Origin: Phymatolithon calcareum
Taxonomy: Eukaryota > Rhodophyta > Florideophyceae > Hapalidiales
Assembly (NCBI GenBank): GCA_977006965.1
Contig: OZ345375.1
Location: forward strand, 1,798,001 to 1,862,000
DNA: 64,000 nt
Direction of reading: 5' to 3'
Part shown: positions 1 to 9,837 of the stretch, one piece after another
Numbering within the stretch: the stretch's first letter is position 1
Layout of the letters: every line of letters starts with the position of its first letter
The notes under the pieces: generated by a model
The model's input: only the letters and a program-made list of their open reading frames with translations
The model's database searches: none
What the model was told of the DNA's origin: nothing
Made by a program: the position numbers and the translations under genes

Positions 1-881
1 AGCTGACAATCCAGCTCATCGACGTCCATGTTTGCACTTTCATCAACAACCTCTCCGTAACGGTATCGATTAAGAAACTTTTGCTGCGATCTCAGCTCTG
101 GCGTCGGTTCTCTCTCCATCTCTTCAAACATCGAAGAAGAAGTTCGGGACTCATCTTTCAACAATGTTTCCATGAAATAAATTGGCCGAAAAAGATACGG
201 AATATCCTTAAAAAATTCCACAGCAAACCCCAACGACATGAAGAGTGTAACACAGACAGATATGATCAGTCCCCAACCAACACAGAATCCCATCACTCCA
301 ACACTCAGCGCTCTGTTTTCTTCAATTGCTCTTCTTGCCACATTTTCACTCACTGCCTCGGACACCCACCACCACCTCTGCCGCCACCCAACAAGTACAA
401 ATGAGCATCCTGCTGTAACAATCAGAAACAGCGTCTCCCAGTGTGGTCGACTCGAGCCATCAGCCTTGCGACCGGACGCAGAGAATGGTATCCATTCCGT
501 GCGACTTTGCGCTGCACACATCAACGTGTACATCACATCAATTAGCATTTCCGAGAAACCGATCATCAGAATACAAGGCGGCACAAACTGTAGCCACTCG
601 AGCCGTATCCTAAGAGCTGTTCGCAACTGCACAAACGACAACACTTCTGAAGCTCCTATGACAATCACCTCTGCAACTTCCAGTCCAAGCAGAATGCACA
701 CCTTTCGGTACGAGATGCGACACGGATCTGCAGACTCCATCACAAGAGTACCCTGCATGGCAGCAATCAGTATGGACAGAAACGCTAAAACGGTGGGCCA
801 GCTCAGTGCTGATTTGGAGCCGCCCACGACGGTGTGGGCGGCGGTAGAAAGTACTCCATAGTCCATAGGCAATGGCGCCAT
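1..881 (-). CDS. Multi-pass membrane protein, C-terminus beyond window edge
   Basis: The minus strand is open from an ATG at 881-879 to the window edge, giving at least 293 residues with no stop. I chose this ATG because its first residues (MAPLP) align with MPPLL of the paralogue at 38660, although an in-frame ATG at 866 is also possible. Several hydrophobic stretches of about 18-22 residues alternate with short loops, so a polytopic membrane protein is likely. The later part holds an RQRWWW motif, an acidic EEMEREPTPEL stretch and a QQKFL motif shared with the paralogue. I do not recognise the family. Compared with the copy at 38660-39860, this one keeps the reading frame throughout and is probably the functional member. 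The stop codon lies outside the window. Confidence 0.75.
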   Translation of the reverse strand, partial: MAPLPMDYGVLSTAAHTVVGGSKSALSWPTVLAFLSILIAAMQGTLVMESADPCRISYRKVCILLGLEVAEVIVIGASEVLSFVQLRTALRIRLEWLQFVPPCILMIGFSEMLIDVMYTLMCAAQSRTEWIPFSASGRKADGSSRPHWETLFLIVTAGCSFVLVGWRQRWWWVSEAVSENVARRAIEENRALSVGVMGFCVGWGLIISVCVTLFMSLGFAVEFFKDIPYLFRPIYFMETLLKDESRTSSSMFEEMEREPTPELRSQQKFLNRYRYGEVVDESANMDVDELDCQ

Positions 882-1383
882 AGCGTAAACGTGTGGTGTA
901 GTTCTGCGTGAGTTGTTGAGTTTCGCAACGCGATCAGCCTTATGATTTCGATTGACAGCAGGTCCAGAACAGTAACGGGAAGCGAGCGGCAGTTGATGTG
1001 AAAAACGTGAAAAGCGAAGACAGTGACTGAGAGTGAGATTGTGCGGGCTCACGCCGGTGACGATTGAGGCGATTGACGTTGGGATCGACGGGTTTGTGAG
1101 CGCAAGCTCACTGAGCAACGGGGAATATGTGTTGGAAAATGTGGGAGTGATCATGTGACGTACAGTATGGGCGCAGGTTCTGGTGCGACGTTCAAAACAC
1201 TACAGCTCACGTCGAGGAGATTCGTGGGAGCGGATGAGGACCGGTACACGTGCATGTGTCTAAACATACAGATATTTGGCAGTGCTAGTTCCATCAACGT
1301 GAAAGAAACAACAAACGACCTCGTTCAAGTGTTCCACTAATCGGCGCCGATTGGTGGGGATCGATGTAAGCTGTATGTTTAGG
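882..1383. other. Upstream region of the membrane protein gene
   Basis: About 500 bases without a convincing gene. They hold the presumed promoter of the minus-strand membrane protein gene. I saw no clear TATA box or repeat. A 61-codon ORF at 1155-1340 has no recognisable content. Confidence 0.5.
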
Positions 1384-1391
1384 GTTCTCAT

Positions 1392-1801
1392 CTGGGCTAC
1401 TAGCAAGTAGATTTTTATTGATTGCTAGATACAGTGCAATTCGATTTGCAAGTAGCAGTCCCGGCGATTGTCTGCAAGTTGTATTGCAAGTTGATAGCCT
1501 GCATTTATGACATGGGCCACGTCACGAAGCGCTGTATCCACACGTGGACTGAACGCCACGTCAGTACTGTAAACACTTGAATTGGTGCTCTACGTTTGTG
1601 ACTATGATGGATTCGGCATAATACGTACCGAGATGGTACAGTATAAATTAGAGAGTGCATGACATGCACTACATTGTGTCCGCTCAACACAGTCAAACAT
1701 TTTGCAATTCGTATTGCAAGTAGGCGGGTTTTTTGCAGTCCCACTCCAGTACAAGTAGATTGCAGTATACTGCAAGTCCAGTATACTGGATAGGACCCCT
1801 G
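1392..1801 (-). mobile_element. hAT deletion derivative (MITE-like), perfect 8-bp TSD
   Basis: The 410-bp element is flanked by identical GTTCTCAT copies at 1384-1391 and 1802-1809, the 8-bp target duplication expected of hAT elements. It is nearly identical, in reverse orientation, to the two ends of the autonomous element at 57507-59919: 1491-1801 matches 57507-57822 and 1392-1489 matches about 59816-59919. The two ends are joined near 1489-1491 and about 2 kb, including all of the transposase, is missing. The terminal CAGGG is mutated to CTGGG at 1392. ORFs inside it (for example 1505-1870) are only the terminal repeats read as codons. Confidence 0.92.
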
Positions 1802-1809
1802 GTTCTCAT

Positions 1810-2697
1810 AGTAAAAAACTGGTGAGCAGATACAGACTTTCGGGTCGTGAGGGAGTTTCACTGCGTTCAAAATGATAGACGCAAGACGGTTAACTCTGCG
1901 GTCGAGCTGTACTATGGTCTCAGAATAGAAATCGATATGCTATTCGTCAAGGTCTTCTTATCACGGGGTCAGGACCACGTCCTTCTTTTTCGAATGGGTC
2001 ACAAGAGTGATGACGAAGTCTTATGCCTGTGCTCGCGGTGACATTTACTGTGTAGGTCAGAGACAAAGTGATTGACTCCAGGACTGCTACTATCTGTACC
2101 GTCGAATACTGTATACCGGTGTTGAATTTTGCACAGTAGTTTGAGGAAGAATCGGATATTTAGATCAGTATGGCGTCAAGTACTGCCTTCTGTCCGCGAG
2201 CAGATGGAAGCGTGTTGGCAGTCGAAGTCAAATAGCACATATTCCCGTCGATATCGCAGTCGCAAAAAGTAGCGTTCATGTGTGACTACCCAGAGAGTAT
2301 TTCCAAGTAGAAAATCAATAGTTACTGTCATATTTCAAGTTCCACTTTAGTACCCCCATGAGACTTTATAAATATAGTGAAAAGAGATAAGACGGGATGA
2401 CAGCATCTGTTACTGTATCTCATTTCTGTCTTCATATGATAACATACAGAGGAGTAATTTTCCCCTCGACGTCCCGCAGGGACAAGAGGTGGGTTTTCGT
2501 ATTCCACTGAATCGTGTTACCTCAACAAAAAAAGAAATTCTTCTTTACACAGAATCCAATCAAAACCTTCAGCACATGCGTTGGTACCTTTTAAATAAAA
2601 ATCTTCCTTTCTTCCTCTTCTTCCAGCAAGTACTGCTGTACACCACTAATTTCGGGTCATACCGACTAATTTTCTTTCTTCACGCTCCGCAATTCGG
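1810..2697. other. Intergenic, nothing recognised
   Basis: Nearly 900 bases without a supported gene. GGTACCTTTTAAATAAAAATC near 2585 resembles a stretch near 54412 (GGTACCTTTTAAGTAAAA), so an old LINE 3' end may lie at 2490-2690. No ORF with recognisable content was seen. Confidence 0.4.
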
Positions 2698-2725
2698 ATG
2701 ACTCGGCACTATCGCGCCGAGTCAT
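2698..2725. repeat. Short inverted repeat abutting a start codon
   Basis: ATGACTCGGC at 2698-2707 and GCCGAGTCAT at 2716-2725 form a perfect 10-bp inverted repeat with an 8-nt loop. The right arm overlaps the ATG at 2724 of the broken ORF that follows. It could fold as an RNA hairpin over the start, or be an operator-like site. No function is known. Confidence 0.55.
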
Positions 2726-3371
2726 GGTCGATCCATTTTTGTCAATATTCACGATGAACTGTGATCCCTTCGATCGCGCTGCCTCGGGGACCGTAGGCAA
2801 CTACGACTACATTTTCGACTACGCCGCTGCAAATCTGTCTGGTCGTATCGTTGTCAACGGTGCGGGCTCACCAGACTTGTATGACGAAGCGCTGGTCAAC
2901 GCATTGCTGCCCGCGCTGAACCCAGACAAGTTCGGAAAATGGGAATATCAGTCCGCAGATGTGGGCGATGGCATTGATTTCGACCACGAAGTCGATATGA
3001 GGATGCAGCTCGAGGGAATGTTGAACGGCGCCCATCGCGTGTCTCGAAAGGTGCGAGCCATCTTGCAGTAGGACAGGACGCCCATGCTTCGCGATGTTGT
3101 CGGACACTTTCTAAGCAGCGATCGTTTCGTAAAACAGTTGAATCGGATGTTTTTCCGAAAAGAAAGGCCCAGTGACAGTGACTGGAATCGTTTTTTCGAC
3201 GTCACCCTCGCCATTTCGAAGTACTCCGAGTCTTCGGGAGCAATCTATGAGAAGGCAGAGCGCCACTCCCCATACCTGTACAATGTTCATGAAATTCGTA
3301 GCCGGGATATGTTTGTGATTTGGGCGTTGACATCCGTTCAACATCGCCGGTGCTATTGGTACTTTTTCTGA
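2724..3371 (+). pseudogene. Unknown protein, interrupted by one in-frame TAG
   Basis: An ATG at 2724 opens 115 codons that end in TAG at 3069-3071. The same frame continues for about another 100 codons to 3371. The two halves (ending RAILQ, resuming DRTPMLRDV) have similar composition, so a single nonsense mutation in one roughly 215-codon gene is the simplest reading. The product is mixed charged and hydrophobic, with no signal peptide, membrane segment or motif I recognise. A two-gene reading or a transposon-derived fragment is possible. The broken transporter gene follows 118 bases downstream on the same strand. Confidence 0.4.
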
Positions 3372-3488
3372 GATGATGGTATTTTCAAATGCGCGTGATA
3401 TCGAGGCCGTATTATAGTACGACCTCGATCATTTCATGGCGCCAAGCGTAATTCCGCACTCGTCATCGCTATTGCTTCGTTTGAGGGA

Positions 3489-4580
3489 ATGCATCTTTCC
3501 ATTAACACTTCGAAGTTTCCCGGTAAGTGCCATTCGCACCGCGCTTTTTTCCGTTCGACTAGTACTGATGTTAACGTGATGACGGCATGCATGGGAGCGA
3601 GCGCAGTGCGTGCTTTGCTAGGCGAGCTCGTACCGGAACGGCAGCAACATGTCGTGCAGAGTGCCACCATTGTAATGGGCAGTCTTGGTGACTTTTCCGT
3701 CAACCTCATACTCATGCGCTACAAGGATCCTGTAGTGCATCTACGGTTTCTGTTTCTGCTCATGGCGATTGCATATATTTGTACGAGCGTTACTATGATC
3801 GTTGTGGCAAATGAAGAGCAACAAAAAGTGCCGCATTCTGACGAAAACACTGCCGAACACGAAGGGCTTTGTTCGACACTTGCCAAGGTACCGAAGGGTC
3901 TATTAGCATACTTGCGAGGAATCCCAGGGTGGCTGTGGCGTGTTGATGGTGCGTTTGCGCTCGGATTTTTTGCATTTTTCTGTGTTCTTCCGAATGCTTC
4001 GGCATGGCTTGGTTCTTCTGTTCTTCAAGGGGACCCCGAGGGAAGTGTGGCGGCCAAGAAAAGATATGAGCTTGGGATGGCGGTTGTTAGTACAGCCGGT
4101 ACCGTGCGTGCGTTGTTGAGCATTGTGTCAGCGGCTGCGTACCCACGTATGCTGAAATTGGTGAACCCGGACAAGTTGTTTGGGATGGCATTTTTGCTCT
4201 ATGGAGTAATAATTCTTCTGTTTGCCGGAACACATAGCGTATTTTGGGGACAATTTGCGGTTGTTGCGTATGCAATTCCGTTCACCGTGCTGTTAACGAT
4301 TCCTCCTGCATTGACGGTGAAAAATTCTACCAAAGCCAATCGCGGAAAGTACGTTTTGCGCTCTCTTAATAGACCCAACTCTTCTCGACAATCATCGTTC
4401 TTACTCTTTCCTTCATTGTTTCTCCTTTTTTATCTGTCGTGACTGAACAGGCACTTGGGTTCACTCAACGCAGTCGTCCCTCAGCTCATCGATACAACAT
4501 ATACCGGATGGGTGAGCAAGGCATGGGGCGAAGCATGGGTGATGCGAATAGGTGGACTGTGTTGTTCAAAATTTGAATAG
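3489..4580 (+). pseudogene. GPH/sucrose-type MFS transporter, N-terminally truncated, one intron
   Basis: Exon 1 (3489-4348) encodes several hydrophobic spans. A stretch GASAVRALLGELVPERQQ resembles the RAL...D loop of plant and algal sucrose/proton symporters (GPH family, SUT/SLC45 type), where it lies after the fourth or fifth span. A GT donor at 4349 (AAAGTACGT) and an AG acceptor at 4449-4450 bound a 102-nt intron. Splicing joins phase 2 to exon 2 (4451-4580), which continues as KHLGSLNAVVPQ, again typical of this family, and ends at TAG 4578-4580. The first four or so spans are missing upstream and the C-terminus is short, so this is probably a gene remnant. A second small intron at about 3523-3560 is possible. 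If functional, it would move sugars across a membrane. Confidence 0.5.
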
Positions 4581-4636
4581 TTACTTCTCTATAACTATCG
4601 GTTGTTATTCTAAAACCCTATTATTGTATTTCTAAT

Positions 4637-4694
4637 ATTTGTATGTACATATGGAGTTTCTTTTTTGAAAGAAACTCCATATGTACATACAAAT
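4637..4694. repeat. Perfect 27-bp inverted repeat, 4-nt loop
   Basis: The arms at 4637-4663 and 4668-4694 are exact reverse complements around a TTTG loop. It lies 57 bases after the stop of the transporter remnant. It could be a hairpin near the 3' end of that transcript or a small foldback insertion. The surroundings are very AT-rich. Confidence 0.85.
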
Positions 4695-5229
4695 AAAACA
4701 GAAGCTCGTGTTTATCTCGTGATATGAACAGTTACGGATTCCAATATTATATTTTCTTTACTTCTATGTATCTTTCGTATGTCCCACTTTTCGAATATAG
4801 GACATGTGCAAAGCATACTTTTAATATCCTTTATACTTTTATACTATGATAATACTATCAGTTTGGGTTGTCTATAACAATTGTACTTAAATAAAAAGTG
4901 TACATAACACCAAATGGTTTACACTCTAGTACACAACTCTAATACAGTATGCAGAGTACTTTAGATCAATTTGTACAGTTCTTAGGATACTACTGGACTA
5001 TAATTTAAACTAGTTATATAGATTAATGTCTCGATCCTTGAAGGCTGATCCTGTCCAAATAGAGCCGAAGGATCACTCCTGTAGTTTCTAGAATTTACTT
5101 AGTGACTTCTAGAGTTTTTACATAGTGGTTTCTAGAACCTTTTCGATGTTACTAGAAACATCTGGGGAAGCTTTTAGACAGGTTTTGTTCCTCAGTATGA
5201 TAGTGTTTAAAGTAGTATATAAGCGGACA
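4695..5229. other. AT-rich intergenic DNA
   Basis: More than 500 bases with low GC content, no ORF of note and no recognised repeat apart from short TATA-like runs. It separates the transporter remnant from the piggyBac-like element. Confidence 0.5.
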
Positions 5230-6504
5230 CTAGTGTCTATTATCCCGGTTATTTGGATTAATTAATCCTCATGATATAGTAGGTGGAGAGGTACTGGCAA
5301 GTACTAAGAACCCAGTTCTTCACAGAATAGGTCCATTCATGTTGCTTTACGAGTGTGTAGAATGCAAGTGAGATGTGAAGCATATCCTTCCTTTGGACAA
5401 GTCGCATATGAAGACCTCTTTTGAGCACTCTTCTAGACACTGAGAGCACACTCGCGTCGTCCTCTTGCCGCACACAACACAATCCTTCTGCGGCCGCGCC
5501 GACATCTCCGTACCGTCGCGAGTCCTCTTCCTTTTCTTCGACGGCGTTGTGTGCGGGCTGAGGTCTGACGTCGGGGTCAACTCAACCGCGTCTTCAGCAA
5601 CTGACATGCGATCGCGTAGCCCGACCGCCTCGTAGTTGTTGTCCCCCAGATCCAGGGCTAGCTGTTCATAGAATTCGTTCTGTTTCATCGTTTGCAGCGG
5701 CGGTCTCGAGCCCGTGTGTAGCAACCATGCGTCGACAATGACCATACCCAGAAGAGAAAAGCCTACCGTCGCAGAGCAGTCGTGCGTCACGTATGTTCGG
5801 TCCAGCCCCAGGTCGTCCTGTCGACAGCGGTTATGCTGATCAATGCGCGCACAGGCGGAGTAATTGATCTCAGCGCACTGAGGCTGCTCAACGGTGAGTG
5901 GAACGCGCTCCGGGCCGGTCTCAGTCTGGCGCCAGCGCAGGTGATCGTACGGGGTTCCTGCTGCAGCACTGGACGCGGACGAAATAAAGTACCGCCGCTC
6001 GCGGTCGACCCAGACCAAGTCCATCTCCGCCACGCTGATGCGCCTGTCTCGCTGACCAGCCAGAGACTCCCACCCCACGGTGAGGAATATGCGCACCCTC
6101 CTCTTTTCGGCCTCCGTTTCCACCCTCAGCACCGTCCCAGACACCAGAGTTTCGTTATAAAGCGACCCGAAGAAGCGCTTAGACTCCACTTCTCCCAAGG
6201 CAAGGTGTGCCTTGTCGTGTACACGCGCGCCAATCTGCTGTTTTGCAAGTGTCGACATGGTCGGGTGCAGTGTGGCCTTGAGCTTGCAAGCGTCATGGCG
6301 CTGTTGCCCTCTTTGCAGTTCAGGGCTGCCATAGATTGACCTAGAAGGCGACTCTCGCCTCCAAACCAATCACATAGACGCTGCATCGATTCCCGCTGTC
6401 CATTGGTTGTAAATACGAGCGGTTTACAGTCAAACATGGTACTGAAAAATGAATTAATTAATCCGTATAGGATTAATTAATCCTTATGGGATAATAGACA
6501 CTAG
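5230..6504 (-). mobile_element. piggyBac-like element, internally deleted
   Basis: The 17-bp terminal inverted repeats CTAGTGTCTATTATCCC (5230-5246) and its complement (6488-6504) bound 1275 bp. Just inside each end lies a 14-bp palindrome GGATTAATTAATCC (5255-5268 and 6470-6483), with a third imperfect copy at 6451-6464. The elements at 9.9 kb and 36.9 kb have the same outer repeat (CTAGTGTCTA) but CCCTCAATTGAGGG palindromes in the same places. A TTAA target duplication typical of piggyBac was looked for and is not evident. Confidence 0.75.
5347..6258 (-). CDS. piggyBac-like protein lacking the DDE core
   Basis: The ORF of 303 codons starts at ATG 6258-6256; upstream codons of the frame are open but lack an ATG. 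The N-terminal part (IGARVHDKAH...GTVLRVE...TVGW) matches in layout the N-terminal domain of the piggyBac-like proteins at 11830 and 38005 (VHGKA...GTVQEVL...RVKW). Residues of about 140-210 contain RIDQHNRCRQDDLGL and LLGMVIVDAWLLHTG, the end of a DDE_Tnp_1_7 domain as I know it. The last 45 residues form a Cys/His cluster (CVVCGKR...CSQC...C...C...H...H), like the C-terminal zinc module of piggyBac transposases. The catalytic aspartates between these parts are absent, yet the frame is open. Such a protein could bind DNA but not cut it. Domestication is speculative. Confidence 0.65.
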   Translation of the reverse strand: MSTLAKQQIGARVHDKAHLALGEVESKRFFGSLYNETLVSGTVLRVETEAEKRRVRIFLTVGWESLAGQRDRRISVAEMDLVWVDRERRYFISSASSAAAGTPYDHLRWRQTETGPERVPLTVEQPQCAEINYSACARIDQHNRCRQDDLGLDRTYVTHDCSATVGFSLLGMVIVDAWLLHTGSRPPLQTMKQNEFYEQLALDLGDNNYEAVGLRDRMSVAEDAVELTPTSDLSPHTTPSKKRKRTRDGTEMSARPQKDCVVCGKRTTRVCSQCLEECSKEVFICDLSKGRICFTSHLHSTHS

Positions 6505-7762
6505 GTCTGCCCGAGTAGAAAAAGTTAAGCAAGAAATAAAGGAGAAACTACTAACCAGTTTCTCAACAAGAATCCTTACTCAGCCGAGTGGGGGCAACTT
6601 TCGCCAGTTGGCAACAAGTTGCTATTCTAAGTTTCTGATTTTTACCGACAGACTGTGGTCCCTTCTCGCAGCAGTTTTCGCCTTTTTCGTGGTGAAGGCA
6701 GATTAGAAAATGGCTGCCTAGGTTTAGTTTGCATTTTTTCCAGGTATGAAGGTGGAAAGATGAAGTAGTTCCCGTGCGATCACGATCATATTCATGTACA
6801 TTTAGGACAGTTGTTGGTGGTATTAACAAAGGCTTAACTCTGGACCCAACGACCCTCGAATCTGAATATAATTTACATTCAGTTCTCCGACGAGCGGATG
6901 TTGCATCACGCTTCTGTACAACAATGTCTGTTCAGATTACTTTCGACTAAGAACAAGCAGGGGGACTACTGGCGTTTGCTAGCCTGTACGTTAGTTTCGC
7001 GGGCCTTGATGTACCTGGAATCAACGTCTGCTGATGTCTGCAGAATAAGTTACGAGCAGACCACTAGAAGCAAGACCATCATGCAGACGCCCAGAGCTCG
7101 CTGAGAAACGTGTGCGCTCTTTTGACCGTTTCTTCGCTTTCTGCTGGACTGCCCGGGATTGGACAGTGTTCAAGGGCTTTAGGTCATCTAATGTTCACAA
7201 TGTGCCTCTCTGACCTGTAGAGACCTCGCCGAAGGTGGCATGCTGTCCCCTACATGAAGACAACCCGCATTACCACCTCGGTCATTTCCAGGGTGTCGCC
7301 AAGGCTAGTGCTTTTTGCTCCTCGTGTTTAGCCGTCGATAGATGAGGCCCGCGAGCTCGAAAAGTCAACTCCCAGGTGTGCACTACCCGAGCGCTTGTAG
7401 ACGCGGCCCGGTTGGTCACCCTCATCTTGCAGTGTCACCTCATTTGGTTTTGAAGTCCCTTCGGAAAAGTGGACAAGAATCGATTCGAGAATCCGGGTTC
7501 TCGAATCGATAAAGGCCTTTATACAATGACTTCTCAAGGCAGAGCGGTCGGAGAGCATCATTCTATGACTGGTGGAAGTCCTTTCACTGCGAGTGGATGA
7601 TATATATAGCAGCCATGACAATACTCTCATTCTCTTCCGTTGCAAAAAGCATCTTGCAACGTCAGCAAAGTGTTTGCCTTGCGAGCAGGGTGCATAAAAA
7701 CTGGACACTGGTGAAACATTGTTGTTGCGAAATCGCTACATTCGTCGTCTGTCGACTTCATA
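6505..7762. other. Intergenic, nothing recognised
   Basis: About 1.25 kb without a supportable gene. ORFs at 6563-6829 and 7328-7708 (minus) and 6898-7104 (plus) have no recognisable motif and no support from repeats elsewhere in the window. CGAATCGATTC-like stretches at 7480-7510 form a short imperfect inverted repeat. Confidence 0.4.
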
Positions 7763-7764
7763 TA

Positions 7765-9348
7765 CACTCCCCTAAATTAATATAGCGCCACTTGGCATGA
7801 GTTCTCTCTTGTAGCCATGGTGACTCCTGGCGCCACTATTTTTGTCGCACTGCATGTATAACCTTCTTTTCCAACGCAATGACTAACCTAATTTAGTGAA
7901 CCCCCATGGAGTCAAACAGGAAACCAAGTTTGCTTGAATAGCACATTTTTTTACGTCCGCAGTAAGTTAGAGCCACCTTTATCTTTCTCAGCCTATCGCA
8001 CCAAAAAACAACGCTCAGTAGCCAGTAGACCCACCGCGCTTCTCGATAGCCTTCATGCACCGGTCCGGGATCGATCCAATCAACTTCTGCATCGTTTCCA
8101 GTCCAATACGATCCCAGGATGCTTGAATCACTTCGATGAGGTCGTCCTCGTACTCAAACTGACGATAATCCTTGTAAACATCACGCGCAACGATGCTCCA
8201 CAGGTTCTCTATTGGGTTCAGATCGGGACTACGCGATGGCCAATCCATAAGGCTGATCCCTGCTTCAAAGAAGTACTCATCTGTGTACCTCGCTGTGTGC
8301 ACCGGCGCGTTATCCTGCTGGAAACTCCAGTCCCCACTGTAGCGCAATTCCGCAAACGGTTCCAGATGATTCTGAAGCAGCTGCACGTACCTTTGCGCAT
8401 TCATTGTGTTCGGTATGACTACCAATTCGGGCTTTCCGCGCCACGAAAAACAACCCCAGACCATAACCCCTCCCCCGCCTTACTGCCGACGGGAAAAGTA
8501 TGCTTCAGGGACCCTTTTGTCGGCCCAATAGTACCCAAAACCGTCTGGACCATCCAAACAGAATCGCTTCTAATCAGAAAAGATTGTCCTGGTCCACTGC
8601 GAGCGGGGAAGGCGAAGACGAAGGCGGGCCCACTCGTCACGCTGATCCTTGTGCCAAGGGGTAAGGCTTGGAGCCCGTTTCATGCGCCTAAACTCTAAGT
8701 ACTTAGTATGTTTAAGTACTTGTTGCACGCGACGCACTCCGACGGGTAAATCGTACATGTCTCGGAGCTGCGGAGCCGTCATTCTTGAAGCACAAGCCTT
8801 CCGAATGATTGCCCGAGTATCCTGATCAGACAGCTTTCGGGGCCTCCCCGCCTTTTTCCGTCGAGATTGGCCAGGGAGCTTGTTCAAAACGTCCGAGACG
8901 GCTTTTCGGGACCGTTTCACTTGCAACGCAATGGCCCTCTTGCTCAAGCCTTTGGACTCGAGCGCCCGGATCACCGCCTCCTCCTTCTTCGTCAGAGACA
9001 GTCCGCGACCCGTGGTTGGGGGCTGAGTGACTCGAAAAGCGTACGTGGGTACGTCGCCATGGATATAAATAAGGCCGCAGAGCGCCGAGCGCGCCATGAA
9101 TCCCATATACTTCCGCTTGGCGGATGCATGAAGTTTTCCGGGGCCAAATTGCTGCGCGGGAAAAAATGGGGCTATCATACATTTTGGCGTACACTGCGAG
9201 TTAACAAAAACCTAGCGAGCCATATTTGGGCTAGTACGTAGAGCAATGAGTAGACGATTAAAGGACCACCGGTCCTTTAACGCGATTCCCGCCATGCGCG
9301 TGCCCCTGACGGTTTGCCAAAGTGGCGCTATATTAATTTCGGGGAGTG
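7765..9348 (-). mobile_element. Tc1/mariner element with TA target duplication
   Basis: Inverted ends of about 32 bp start CACTCCCC (7765) and finish GGGGAGTG (9348). They continue as AAATTAATATAGCGCCACTT and lie between TA dinucleotides at 7763-7764 and 9349-9350. The 1584-bp length and the minus-strand DDE transposase fit Tc1/mariner. The two ends differ at a few positions, so the copy is not recent. Confidence 0.88.
8015..9178 (-). pseudogene. Tc1-type transposase with two in-frame stops
   Basis: One frame from about 9178 to 8015 encodes a Tc1 transposase. First comes a helix-turn-helix with GLSKRAIALQVKRSRKAV, then a basic GRPRKL linker like the GRPR hook, then the catalytic domain. The first Asp is in TIFSD, the second in QQDNAPVHTA, and the Glu in SPDLNPIENLW, about 34 residues later (DD34E). 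A TAG directly after FSD (about 8576-8578) replaces the Glu of the usual FSDEKRF. A TAA lies at about 8483, before GGGVMVWG. No frameshift is needed to link the parts. The protein cannot be made whole, so the element is non-autonomous now. The true start codon is uncertain. Confidence 0.85.
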
Positions 9349-9654
9349 TATGTTGGACCAAGCCACGGCCGGAATTTCGATGTCGACCGATCACGTCGAT
9401 GAAGCCAGGAGATATGGTGGGGTGACGGCTTATTCGCTTTGGCGAATATCGAAACTTGGAGATCGAAGTACCCGTAGATGGATACTTTAATCGTTACCCA
9501 CTGTTATCGTGGACTGGGCAAGCCAAAACTGGAGACTGTGACATCTTCTTGGGGGATGAGAGAACAATTCAAAATTTCCTAAATCCGCAACTTATGGTTA
9601 GAGCTGAGTTCTTATTCGAGCTCCACCTTTTGTGCTCAGTGCTAAACTACAGAA
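9349..9654. other. Between Tc1 element and LINE debris
   Basis: About 300 bases with no recognised gene. The part next to 9655 may be more of the same decayed LINE, but no motif supports this. Confidence 0.35.
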
Positions 9655-9837
9655 TTGGGGAACCTTAGACGCTACAACACGGCGGTCAATGGTGCGCGTT
9701 CAGTCTGCAGACGCAAGTGTATTGGACGAGTGGGCGCAGAGTCAGGAGAAGAACTTTGCATTGAGAGGCCCTTAGCCATACTCAAATTTCTGAACAACGA
9801 GAAACTGCTACAGAATAGTTTCAGACGACCAACTTAA
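9655..9837 (+). pseudogene. LINE fragment (C-terminal piece after RNase H)
   Basis: A short open stretch includes GEELCIERPLAILKFLNNE. This aligns with EELDRKRPLVILKFPNNK of the minus-strand LINE remnant at about 52940-53160, which follows a zinc-like CxxC...H...C and an RNase H end. It is therefore most likely a 5'-truncated LINE piece. An AATAAAG sequence at 9857 could be its 3' end. It lies directly outside the second piggyBac-like element. Confidence 0.45.

Noticed and set aside
238-861. 207-codon plus ORF
   Set aside because: It is the opposite strand of the membrane protein gene, whose minus frame aligns with the paralogue at 38660.
1505-1870. 121-codon minus ORF, nearly the same peptide as the plus ORF at 57492-57803
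   Set aside because: Both are translations of the terminal sequence of the same hAT family; similarity comes from DNA-level repetition, not from a conserved protein.
6898-7104. Small gene with TTG-like start region
   Set aside because: No motif, no repeat elsewhere, and composition typical of random ORFs.
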